Source of the DNA: Candidatus Omnitrophota bacterium
Lineage (GTDB): Bacteria; Verrucomicrobiota; Verrucomicrobiia; Limisphaerales; UBA1319
Assembly (NCBI GenBank): GCA_023473405.1
Contig: JAMCZD010000253.1
Span: 1 to 13,534, forward strand
Reading direction: 5' to 3'
DNA length: 13,534 nt
The position numbers and the translations under genes are program-made. Under the pieces are notes generated by a model, which saw only the letters and a list, made by a program, of their open reading frames with translations, had not been told where the DNA came from and did not search any database. Numbering within the stretch: position 1 is the stretch's first letter; every line of letters begins with the position of its first letter. Of this stretch, positions 1 to 8,300 are shown piece by piece.

Positions 1-1428
1 TTCGAAACAAAAGACGAGATCATCGCCGTGATCAACAAGATCGATCTGCCTCATGCCAATATTGCATTAACCAAGACGCAGTTGGAGGATATCCTCGCCA
101 TTCCTGCCGATTCCGCAGTGCTGGCCAGCGCCAAAGAAGGTATCGGCATCGACGAAATCCTCGAAGCCATCGTGGCGCGGATTCCGCCGCCGAAAGCGAC
201 CGGCAGGATGTCCTTGCAGGCCCTGGGCTTTGATTCGTATTTTGATACCTTCAAAGGGGTCGTCAACCTGGTGCGCGTCTTTAACGGTGAACTGAGCGCG
301 GGAATGCAAGTCCGATTGCTGCACTCGAACAAGACCGTCGAGGTCAAAGAAGTCGGCGGCTTCAATCCCAAGCCTTACGTTCGCGAGAAACTCGGGGTAG
401 GGGAGACGGGTTATTTCACCGCCAACATCAAAAGCCCGTTGGACGTCAAAATGGGCGATACGTTGACCGAGGCGCGGAATCCGGCACCGGCCTTGCCCGG
501 TTTTCAGGAAACCCATCCGATGGTGTTCAGCGGACTTTATCCGATCAACACGGCTGATTATGAACACCTGAAGACCAGCCTGGCAAAACTCCAGTTGAAC
601 GACCCCGCCTTTGTCTATCAGCAGGAGAGCTCGATCGCGTTGGGATTCGGATTTCGTTGCGGATTCCTCGGACTGTTGCACCTGGAAATTGTCCAGGAAC
701 GGCTCCGGCGCGAATACGGGATGGACATCATCGCCACTTATCCGAGTGTGGTCTATCGCATCACCATGACCGATGGCCAATGCAAGCTCATTGACAACCC
801 GGCCTTTTTGCCCGAGACAACCTATGTCCAAAAAATTGAAGAGCCGACTGTCAAGGCCTTCGTCATAAGCCCCAATGAAAACATTGGCGACATGATGAGT
901 CTGATCATGGAAAAGCGAGGCGCCATCGAGCATACCGAGACCCTGGATACGCGCCGTGTCATGCTGACCTGCCGGTTGCCGCTAAATGAAATCCTCATCG
1001 ATTTCCATGATCGCATCAAAAGCATAACCCGCGGATACGGTTCAATGGACTACCAGAATGCCGGCTACCAGGAATCGGATATGGTGAAATTGGATCTGCT
1101 GGTCAATGGGGAACCGGTCGATGCCTTCTCCTGCATTGTTCATCGCGACAAGGCGGAGGCGCGCGGACGCACCCTGGCGGCGAAATTGAAGGAAGTCATC
1201 CCGCACCAGCAATTCCAGGTGGCGATCCAGGCTGCCATCGGCGGCAAGGTCGTTGCGCGGGAAACCGTTCGCGCCTATCGCAAGGATGTCACGGCCAAGT
1301 GCTACGGCGGCGATATTACCCGCAAACGCAAATTGCTCGAAAAACAGAAGGAAGGCAAAAAACGGATGAAATCCATCGGGTCGGTCAATATTCCACAGCA
1401 GGCCTTTATTGAAGTGCTCAAAGCCTGA
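1..1428 (+). CDS. lepA: Elongation factor 4 (LepA), 5'-truncated
   Basis: LepA is a ribosome-associated translational GTPase of the EF-G-like class, acting in the cytoplasm on stalled or initiating ribosomes. The frame is open from base 1 (FETKDEII...), so the gene starts upstream; 475 residues are present of a usual ~600, and the G1-G3 motifs lie outside. Visible are the G4 motif NKID (residues 12-15 of the window protein), the G5 motif SAK (43-45), the domain II stretch FDSYFDTFKGVVNLVRV, the domain III stretch SSIALGFGFRCGFLGLLHLEI, and the LepA-specific C-terminal domain ending GSVNIPQQAFIEVLKA. The last part separates it from EF-G and from TypA/BipA. The C-terminus is complete and ends in TGA. 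lepB follows 29 bases later on the same strand, the classical lepA-lepB order, so co-transcription is likely. No damage is seen. Confidence 0.97.
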   Translation, partial: FETKDEIIAVINKIDLPHANIALTKTQLEDILAIPADSAVLASAKEGIGIDEILEAIVARIPPPKATGRMSLQALGFDSYFDTFKGVVNLVRVFNGELSAGMQVRLLHSNKTVEVKEVGGFNPKPYVREKLGVGETGYFTANIKSPLDVKMGDTLTEARNPAPALPGFQETHPMVFSGLYPINTADYEHLKTSLAKLQLNDPAFVYQQESSIALGFGFRCGFLGLLHLEIVQERLRREYGMDIIATYPSVVYRITMTDGQCKLIDNPAFLPETTYVQKIEEPTVKAFVISPNENIGDMMSLIMEKRGAIEHTETLDTRRVMLTCRLPLNEILIDFHDRIKSITRGYGSMDYQNAGYQESDMVKLDLLVNGEPVDAFSCIVHRDKAEARGRTLAAKLKEVIPHQQFQVAIQAAIGGKVVARETVRAYRKDVTAKCYGGDITRKRKLLEKQKEGKKRMKSIGSVNIPQQAFIEVLKA

Positions 1429-1457
1429 TCGGCAATTCTCTCTGACAACTCCCCACA

Positions 1458-2669
1458 ATGATGATTTTACGCTGGTTTTTTTCGCGCACCCTTCGCCAGG
1501 CCACCGAATTGCGCAAGCATGTGCAGCGCATCCTCAACGCCCAAAGAGACATATTATCGTCCCAGGCAGTCCAGGCTGTCACCCAGGCCTCCGATGAACT
1601 GCTGGTTACCATCCATTCCGGGGCGGATAAAAAGACCATCCTGGAGGCCGTCGAAAAGTACGAAGCCATAGCCAACCAATGGCTCAAGCCCTATCCGCAT
1701 CCCGGTTGGCGCGAAAACGTCGAGGTCATCCTCGTCGCCGTCGCCGTCGCCATGGGCATTCGCACCTTTTTTCTGCAACCGATGAAAATCCCGACCGGTT
1801 CCATGCAGCCGACTCTATACGGGATCACTTACGAGGATTTGCGCGCTGATCACAACGCTCAGGTACCGGGTTTCTTCGCGCGTTGGTTTGATTCTTGGGT
1901 TCGGGGAATCTCGTTTTATCATTTTGTCGCCAAGGAAGACGGAACGCTCCGAATCATCGACGATTCGCCCCAGCGGGTTTTCCCCTTGATCACGCGCCAA
2001 CGGTTTGCGGTCGGCGATACCGTTTACACCGTCTGGTTTCCTGGTGAGCAATTCTTTCGTCACTCACACTTGTTTGATGGTAAGGAGTTTCGGAAAGGCG
2101 AAGACATACTCAAGATGAAGGTCACGGCCGGAGACCACCTGTTCGTCAACCGCATCACTTATAATTTCCGCCATCCCGAGCGCGGCGAAATCATCATATT
2201 CGAAACCAAGGGAATCAACGACCTTCCCCAGGACACCTTTTACATCAAGCGCATGGTGGCCCTGGGAACTGAAAGAGTGAGCATTGGCGACGACAACCAC
2301 CTGGTGATAAACGGTGTGCGGCTCACCGCCGCAACCCCGCACTTTGAAAACCTTTATACCTTCGGTCACGTGTACCGGCCCAACCATTACTTCGGCGAGG
2401 TAAATGAGGTTGTCGGCGATGCCGTTCAATTCCAGTTGCACCAGCAGGACCCCAGTCGCTACCCGTACCCAATCACGATTGCGCCATTGTTCCACGACGC
2501 CAGTGTCGTGCGCACTGTCCAACCCGATCATTACATGGTGATGGGCGATAACACCATGAACAGTTATGACTCGCGCTACTGGGGCGATTTCCCTCGAACA
2601 AACGTGATTGGAAAGGCCAGTTTCATCTATTGGCCGATCGGCAGCCGATTTGGTTGGGGCTACCGCTGA
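1458..2669 (+). CDS. lepB: Signal peptidase I (leader peptidase), long form
   Basis: This membrane serine protease (family S26) removes signal peptides from Sec/Tat-exported proteins on the outer face of the inner membrane. The catalytic Ser115 lies in PTGSMQPTL. The general-base Lys is K264 in DTFYIKRMVALG. Box E is GDNTMNSYDSR at 363-373. One hydrophobic segment at about 89-106 (VEVILVAVAVAMGIRTFF) sits directly before the serine box and would be the anchor. At 403 residues it is longer than typical enzymes: an ~88-residue charged, probably helical cytoplasmic N-terminus precedes the anchor, ~145 residues separate the Ser and Lys boxes, and ~95 separate the Lys box from box E. All catalytic motifs are intact, so it should be active. 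The start is one of two adjacent ATGs (1458 or 1461); no clear Shine-Dalgarno is seen, and lepA ends 29 bases upstream. It probably processes exported neighbours such as the porin and the giant surface protein (inference). Confidence 0.95.
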   Translation: MMILRWFFSRTLRQATELRKHVQRILNAQRDILSSQAVQAVTQASDELLVTIHSGADKKTILEAVEKYEAIANQWLKPYPHPGWRENVEVILVAVAVAMGIRTFFLQPMKIPTGSMQPTLYGITYEDLRADHNAQVPGFFARWFDSWVRGISFYHFVAKEDGTLRIIDDSPQRVFPLITRQRFAVGDTVYTVWFPGEQFFRHSHLFDGKEFRKGEDILKMKVTAGDHLFVNRITYNFRHPERGEIIIFETKGINDLPQDTFYIKRMVALGTERVSIGDDNHLVINGVRLTAATPHFENLYTFGHVYRPNHYFGEVNEVVGDAVQFQLHQQDPSRYPYPITIAPLFHDASVVRTVQPDHYMVMGDNTMNSYDSRYWGDFPRTNVIGKASFIYWPIGSRFGWGYR

Positions 2670-3078
2670 GGACAGGCGGGTCTCGCGAAGGGAGGCATTA
2701 AAACCATAGAAACCGCCGGACCGGAAAACCGGGCTGACCCTGCGCCGGATGTTTTCGCACAATGTTTGTTATATGGACTTCGTAATAATGCCTTTCTCGC
2801 GCTAGGGCCGAAAATGTCCCGATCGGCCCATAACACCGATACCGCGCTCTTTGCCAGGAGCCGGGTTTGGATCATGCATTCGTTCTGATAAAGACGCGGT
2901 CTGAAATAATCCTGGTTGACTTATGGATCGGTTAAAGCCAGCATCGCCGGGAAATGAATCCGATGCCAATACCTGGTCGCTTTGTATTGCCGCGGGCGGG
3001 AAACGGTCTGTTGCGATTGACGGATTGTTCGCGTCCATTTTTACCCAACTAACCCAGCGGGGACGAGAACCGGACAGT
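2670..3078. other. Non-coding stretch between lepB and the porin gene
   Basis: About 409 bases with no gene I can support. Open frames here are short or are shadows on the opposite strand. The porin frame stays open upstream to an ATG at 2923, adding 52 residues (MDRLKPASPGNE...), but these look like neither a signal peptide nor a known domain. A TTGACT hexamer at 2916-2921 has no good -10 partner, and the CCGGAAAACCGG palindrome just after lepB has no T-tract. The porin promoter and 5' leader are presumably here but cannot be placed. Confidence 0.5.
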
Positions 3079-4311
3079 ATGAAAATTGCGAAGAGAATCA
3101 AGGATGCGGTCAAGCGGTGGTTTCGATCAACCAGCCGCGGATGTATTCTTGTTTTGGCAATTGTCTCGTTTTGGCCGTCGCGCGTCGCGGGAGTTGGGTA
3201 TCGGCTTCCGAACCAGGATCCGGAAGCGATTGCTCGAGGCAATGCGTTTGTGGCGACGGCTGACAACCCGTCGGCGATCTATTACAACCCGGCCGGTATT
3301 ACGCAATTGCAGGGGCAAACCGCGCAAGCGGGTCTCTATCTCATTCAAGTCGGCATAACTTACGACTCGCCCAGCGGAGAACAGGTAAAGAACAGCTCCG
3401 ACATTCAGCCGGTGCCGCAGCTTTACTATGTATATTCCCTCAAGGACCTTCCCCTATCATTTGGTTTGGGCGTCTACATACCCTATGGACTATCCGTCGA
3501 GTACCCGGACTACTCTCCGTTGCGCACGGTTGCCGTCAAGGGTTCATTACTTTATGGGACAGTGAATCCGGTGGTGGCCTGGAAGATACTGCCGAGCCTG
3601 TCGCTTGCCATTGGGCCGACGATCAATTACTCGCAGGTCGAGTTCACGCGTGGCATTGGCCTATCGCCTAACGACCTATTCATGTACAGCGGGGACGCAT
3701 TCGACGCCGGGTTCAATGCCGGTTTGTTTTGGCAACCGTACGAGAAATGGGCTTTTGGGGCCAAATACCATTACTCGACCACCATGAATTACGATGGCCA
3801 TTCGGAGGCCTATCCTTATGCTCCATCCACGGACACGACGGCCGAGATTCCCTTCCCCCAATTTGTGGCATGGGGTGTATCATTTCGGCCCACGCCAAAT
3901 TGGAACCTGGAAGTGGACCTGGACTGGACGGATTGGGACAACGCGGATCAAATTCCTTTTCATGGGACGTTTGGCGGGGACCAGGTTTTCCTGTTGGATG
4001 GAACCTCGAGTTTTATGTATGAGTTTGGCGTGACTCGTCAATTGGGAAAGGGTTATTTCTGCAGCACGGGCTATATCTTCAGCCAGAAGTCGGAACCGGA
4101 CCGCACGTTCAATCCGATCATCCCGGACAGCAACCTGCACCTGGGCGGGGTTGGGTTTGGGCATCGCGGCAAGCGTTGGGACTGGAGCATTGGTTACCAG
4201 TTCGCCCTTGGCGACCGGGACGTCAAGAACGACATAGTCAACCCTGCCGCGAATGGCAGTTACGATATATTCAATGAGGCGCTGAACCTGGCGGTTAGAT
4301 TCAGATTCTAG
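3079..4311 (+). CDS. Outer-membrane transport protein, OmpP1/FadL/TodX family
   Basis: Predicted outer-membrane beta-barrel of the family that takes up long-chain fatty acids or other hydrophobic molecules. From ATG 3079 the protein is 410 residues, close to the family's usual 400-450. The N-terminus (MKIAKRIKDAVKRW...) is basic and is followed by a hydrophobic stretch at about 20-37 (RGCILVLAIVSFWPSRVAG), consistent with a signal peptide cleaved near residue 39. Next comes the family signature RGNAFVATADNPSAIYYNPAG at about 53-73, where FadL proteins place their N-terminal hatch. Alternating aromatic/polar strands fill the rest, and the protein ends LAVRFRF, with the terminal Phe expected of BAM-assembled barrels. 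An upstream in-frame ATG at 2923 is rejected because it would bury the signal peptide 52 residues in; a weak GGGGACGAG lies about 13 bases before 3079. It converges on the minus-strand acyltransferase gene with 20 bases between stop codons. Substrate is unknown. Confidence 0.88.
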   Translation: MKIAKRIKDAVKRWFRSTSRGCILVLAIVSFWPSRVAGVGYRLPNQDPEAIARGNAFVATADNPSAIYYNPAGITQLQGQTAQAGLYLIQVGITYDSPSGEQVKNSSDIQPVPQLYYVYSLKDLPLSFGLGVYIPYGLSVEYPDYSPLRTVAVKGSLLYGTVNPVVAWKILPSLSLAIGPTINYSQVEFTRGIGLSPNDLFMYSGDAFDAGFNAGLFWQPYEKWAFGAKYHYSTTMNYDGHSEAYPYAPSTDTTAEIPFPQFVAWGVSFRPTPNWNLEVDLDWTDWDNADQIPFHGTFGGDQVFLLDGTSSFMYEFGVTRQLGKGYFCSTGYIFSQKSEPDRTFNPIIPDSNLHLGGVGFGHRGKRWDWSIGYQFALGDRDVKNDIVNPAANGSYDIFNEALNLAVRFRF

Positions 4312-4331
4312 CGTGGTGTCCCGGAAACGCT

Positions 4332-5390
4332 CTAACGGGCCTGGGCCTCCGGCAAAACGTTGGAGAATTCACGAGCGAACCTGGCCAAACTGCTTTGGAT
4401 GCACTCGACCCAGTTGTTTATCCAGGCTTGGACGGTTGCGGTGCTGGTTGTGAGTTCCGGGTGTGCCTGGGCGGTCAGGGTTAGCCTGCCTTGGAATGTG
4501 ACGCAACCGGTTCCCACCATCTGCGTTCGCAACGTGGGCGGGGCAAACAACCAGGCACCGGCTAGATCGGGATGCGTGATGCATTTGTCGGCATCCCATT
4601 CCCCAAGGTTCGAGAAGGCGCCGATGTTCCATTGCGAGATGGCCTTGCCGACCAGGCGGACCCGCATGCGATGAGTCAGGCAATGGGACGTTTTGAAGGC
4701 GTGCCAATTGCCCCAGTGCTCGCCCCGCGAGAGTGTTTTGCTTATCTTGCGGTGAACCTCGGCAATTGGCTCGTCGGGATTCACGCGGACGGCCACATAA
4801 CTGGTATGGTTGTCGGTGTCGCGATACTGTCGGACGCCTCCGCGCATGTTCACCGGTATCATCCATGGCATGGGGGCTAACTGGTCTTCAAAGAATGGGC
4901 GCATTGCCTTGGCCAGGGTATGCAGCAGGAACGTATTGACCGTGACCCCCATATTGCGTGAGTCCATCCGGATTCGGTAGGTCATGGCCTCGTCAAACGC
5001 ATGCCAGGCTACCGCCGGAGGCGGACAGTCCGCAACCGGCACGTTAGGGTCGCGTTCGAGGGAAATCCACTTGAGGGGGTGGCGCGGCGAGAAGTAACGC
5101 GGCCAATGCTTGAGCGCCGCCACGATCGGGCAGTAGGCTGGGTAGTACTTGATCTGCGGCAGCGCGGCCAACTCGACACCGCGGCTTCGCAGGATTTCGG
5201 CAAAGGCGCCGATCCCATCGAACTCGGTATGGCGGTAGTAAAGCCATTCAGGTTCTTTCGCCTCCGGGCGAAGATGGCCATAGCGGATGCCGATGAATTC
5301 GCCGCTCTTTTCGGCCGCGACAAACCATTTGCGGATACCCGTGTATTTCGTTTTGCCTAAATCACGCTCTTTCATTACTCGAACTGTCAT
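4332..5390 (-). CDS. Acyltransferase-like protein, CAT/condensation-domain fold
   Basis: Probably a cytoplasmic CoA- or carrier-dependent acyltransferase; substrate unknown. From the ATG at 5390 it is 352 residues. Diagnostic patterns of the chloramphenicol-acetyltransferase/condensation/wax-ester-synthase superfamily occur in the expected order: H54xxxD58G59 (RHTEFDGIGAF), the active-site His motif; PVNMR at about 179-183; DNHTSYVAVRV at 193-203; SNLGEW at 260-265; and a final GRLTLTAQAHPEL strand. There is no signal peptide and no convincing membrane segment. It is shorter than most relatives (400-450 residues), mainly ahead of the HxxxDG motif, so part of the N-terminal subdomain may be reduced. 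The chosen start overlaps the stop of the giant upstream gene as ATGA, implying co-transcription and translational coupling. A second in-frame ATG at 5375 (MKERDLGK) would give 347 residues. An ATG at 5498 lies inside the upstream gene and is unlikely. The exact subfamily was not identified. Confidence 0.7.
   Translation of the reverse strand: MTVRVMKERDLGKTKYTGIRKWFVAAEKSGEFIGIRYGHLRPEAKEPEWLYYRHTEFDGIGAFAEILRSRGVELAALPQIKYYPAYCPIVAALKHWPRYFSPRHPLKWISLERDPNVPVADCPPPAVAWHAFDEAMTYRIRMDSRNMGVTVNTFLLHTLAKAMRPFFEDQLAPMPWMIPVNMRGGVRQYRDTDNHTSYVAVRVNPDEPIAEVHRKISKTLSRGEHWGNWHAFKTSHCLTHRMRVRLVGKAISQWNIGAFSNLGEWDADKCITHPDLAGAWLFAPPTLRTQMVGTGCVTFQGRLTLTAQAHPELTTSTATVQAWINNWVECIQSSLARFAREFSNVLPEAQAR
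5387..5390 (-). promoter_or_regulatory. ATGA stop/start overlap coupling two genes
   Basis: The giant gene ends ...CAG AAC CCA TGA, and the acyltransferase-like gene can begin with the ATG of that same ATGA. Such four-base overlaps usually mean one mRNA with ribosome re-initiation. Only a weak purine stretch (GCGAG) lies upstream, which fits coupling rather than independent initiation. Confidence 0.6.
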
Positions 5391-8300
5391 GGGTTCTGGA
5401 CTCGCACACGATAGAACCTGGCAGGATAGTTCGTGGGGGCGGAGTCGTCGAACTCGAAAACGCCATTGGCGCGGAACAGCGCAACTGCTTCGGCCCAATC
5501 GATGAGGTTGGTGGATACCTCGACGATATTGGTCAAGTTACCGCTGCCGGTGAAACTGAGGTGGAATCGTCCGTCTATGCCGGAAACGCCCGAGAGTGTT
5601 GGGTGGATGACCGGTACAATGTCTGCAGAAACAACCGTGCTTGCCTCTGCATGGGGGGTCTTCCCTTCGACATAGCCCACGTAATCCCGGGCAATGCTGT
5701 AGAACGAATAAGAATGGCCTGGCAGGCCAGTGTATAGGTGTGAGTTGTTCGTTGTATCAAGCTGCCATAGCGTCCATGGACCCTTATCCGCAGACACATA
5801 AACGCTGTAGCCTGCAATGCCTGAACCCGGGTCTGACCCCGACCATGACACCAGGAAATCCGTATTTGTGACCACTTGCGGGAGGGCATCGACGGAACTC
5901 GATGGCAGACCGGAATCGACAGTGTTGGTAGCGATCGGGGTCAGAAGAGGGTCATTGATGTCGAACACAATGCTCGCCTGGTTGCGGATTCTGGCACCGC
6001 TGGTGATATTGGACTTGGTGCGAATGACGTATGTGATATAGCCCTGCCCGCGCATCAACGTATCGTCGGGGGGTAGAAACCCGGCCAGTGGATCCTGCAC
6101 CAGCAAGCCGGTGACTGGATCGATGGACTCGAGGAGTGCGTTCAGTTTGCCCGTCAATGGATTGAATGCAACAGTTACGCGGACCGGGTTTGGATCGGTC
6201 GCCACGTTGACGTTGGTGGTAAAGCTCTGAAGGCCGGGCGGCACGTTAATGGTCAACTGGTTAAAGCCGATCTGCTGCAATTCAAAGGTGTTCCAATCAA
6301 GATTCGGATCGAGTTGATTGTCGACTGTTACCGATTGCGCCGGCAAGCTGACTGTGGGCAGGTTTTCGAAGTCGATGGTGTAAAGCATAAGCTGGTCGTC
6401 ACCAATCCAATGCTCCGCGCCATACCCAATTGGCCCAACCAGGTCGTTCGGATCGCTTGAACCGCCGCTCCCGCTGCCGCCGCCGCCACCGGGGCCATTG
6501 CCGGGGGATCCCGGCGGTGTGCCGGGCGTATTCCCCTTCCCATCGCCGCCTCCGACCTTTCTTTTCAGCTTCTTGTTCTTGTTGTTCATGTAATGATCCT
6601 TCATGGCATCCAAGCCGCTACTAATTCCAGTCTGGGTTATGCCAAGCGGAGAAAACTGATCAGGGGCGCCCTGAACGGAACTGAAGGCTTGGTTGACCAC
6701 GTTCATCTGCGAATTGAACACGGTTTGTCCAGCGGAATTCAACGCCGGCATATACGAGCCCCCTACTTGCCCGCCATTGACGCTGTCGCCGTAGAGCGGC
6801 GCATTGGGATTGCCGCACAAGGCATCGATGTTCGCCTGGTATTGAGCATGGCCGGCCTGGCCGAGGCTCCAGGTATTTTGCATGCCCGTAAACGTGGAAC
6901 TGAAGGGGATGAGACCTATGAGCCAGTTGACGAATCCGTTTTGGCCGTCAAGACCGGTCGGATCATTGTAAAGCACGGGTGAATTGTAAGCGTAAGCGTA
7001 GGCGTTAGGGCCGCGCCTTCCCACCGGTTCTTCCGTGGTAAATCGACCTTCATCAGGCTGGTAGTACCGGGCACCCATCCGAATCAAGCCGGCAGCGTCA
7101 GTCGACGCCCCCCAACGACCGGCATAGGCGAATGGATTCGGAACGGTTTCCTCGGCGGAGATTCTCTCGCCAAAGGGACGGTATCGATACTGGTTCAGAA
7201 TGGCGCCGTTGGGCCCGGTGAGTTGGGCGGTGTTGCCAATCAGGTCATAGTTGTAATACGCTGTGGGACCGCTCGACTCGATCCGCGCAACCGGTCCGAT
7301 CCCATTTGCATAATGGACCGATGGTGCGCCAACGGCGTATTCGCCGATCACGTCGCCCCGGATGCGCTGGTCAACGACGTATTCGGTTCGTTGCCCGTTG
7401 TGGATGGCGGCGCGGCAGAAACCGAAGGCATCGTACTCGTAGGTCCAGTTGCCGTTGGGTGTAGTTGCCCCGGTCAAGCGGTTGAAGTCATCGTAAGCGA
7501 AGGTGGAAATACCGGCGGAATCGGTGATTGAAACGAGGTTGCCGTCCGCATCATAAGAGTACCGGCTGGACCCGGCGGTGATGTAACGGTCCATGTTGTC
7601 GCTTTGATAAGAGTCAATGGTCCCATTGGCCGCCACTTGGACCCGGTTGCCCGCGCTGTCATAGACGAAAGAAAGGTTTTGATTTGGAACACTGCCGGGG
7701 TTGGTTGAGGTGAAGACCGCGTTGGTCAATTGGTCGGCGGCATCATAGGCGTAGGTCCAGGCGCCCTCGAGAGTGGCGGCCGAAGTTGGTCGTCCCGTGT
7801 TATCATAGGCGTAATCGAACCGGCTTATCACCGATCCGTCGTGAGCATGGTGGACCAAGTGAAGGAGTTGGCCCGCCAAGTCGTACTCGTAAGTGGTGTA
7901 GGTCCCGTTTCCCTTGTCTTCCCGCGCCAAGCGGCCGGCGGGATCGTAAGTGTAAGATACAATCATGGCTCCGGAGCCGTCGCTCAGGGTGGAAAGACGA
8001 CCGATTGCATCATAACTGTAGTCAATGGCGAAACCATCGTCAGTTGCAAGTCGCGTGCAGCGACCGAACGCATCATAGCTATAATTCAATGAACGTTGGG
8101 ACGGGGTGGTGGCTTTGATCAAACGATCGGCGGCATCGTAGGCAAAGGCGTTTGTTCCGGTCTCGTCTATGGCCGCGACGAGGTTGCGGTGATTATCATA
8201 AGTGAAGTCCCGGTGCGACCCATTGGCGAACTCGATATGCGTGACTTGGCCGTGCGCATCAATCGAGTAGCGCACCGTTTGGCCGCGCCGGTTTGTCCAG

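Noticed and set aside
67..933. 288-residue open frame on the minus strand within lepA
   Set aside because: It is a shadow of the conserved lepA reading frame with no recognisable domain.
2916..2943. TTGACT as a -35 box of a promoter for the porin gene
   Set aside because: No acceptable -10 hexamer occurs 16-18 bases downstream.
2923..3078. Longer porin start at ATG 2923
   Set aside because: It would place the signal peptide 52 residues inside the protein, and there is no ribosome binding site before it.
4311..4334. Inverted repeat AGCGT...ACGCT between the converging porin and acyltransferase genes, as a shared terminator
   Set aside because: The stem is only 5 bases with a ~12-base loop and no T-tract on either strand.
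5391..5498. Longer acyltransferase start at 5498
   Set aside because: It would overlap the giant gene by over 100 bases in another frame, and the added residues (MGRSSCAVPRQW...) are Arg-rich out-of-frame translation of the STNL/FYRV unit.
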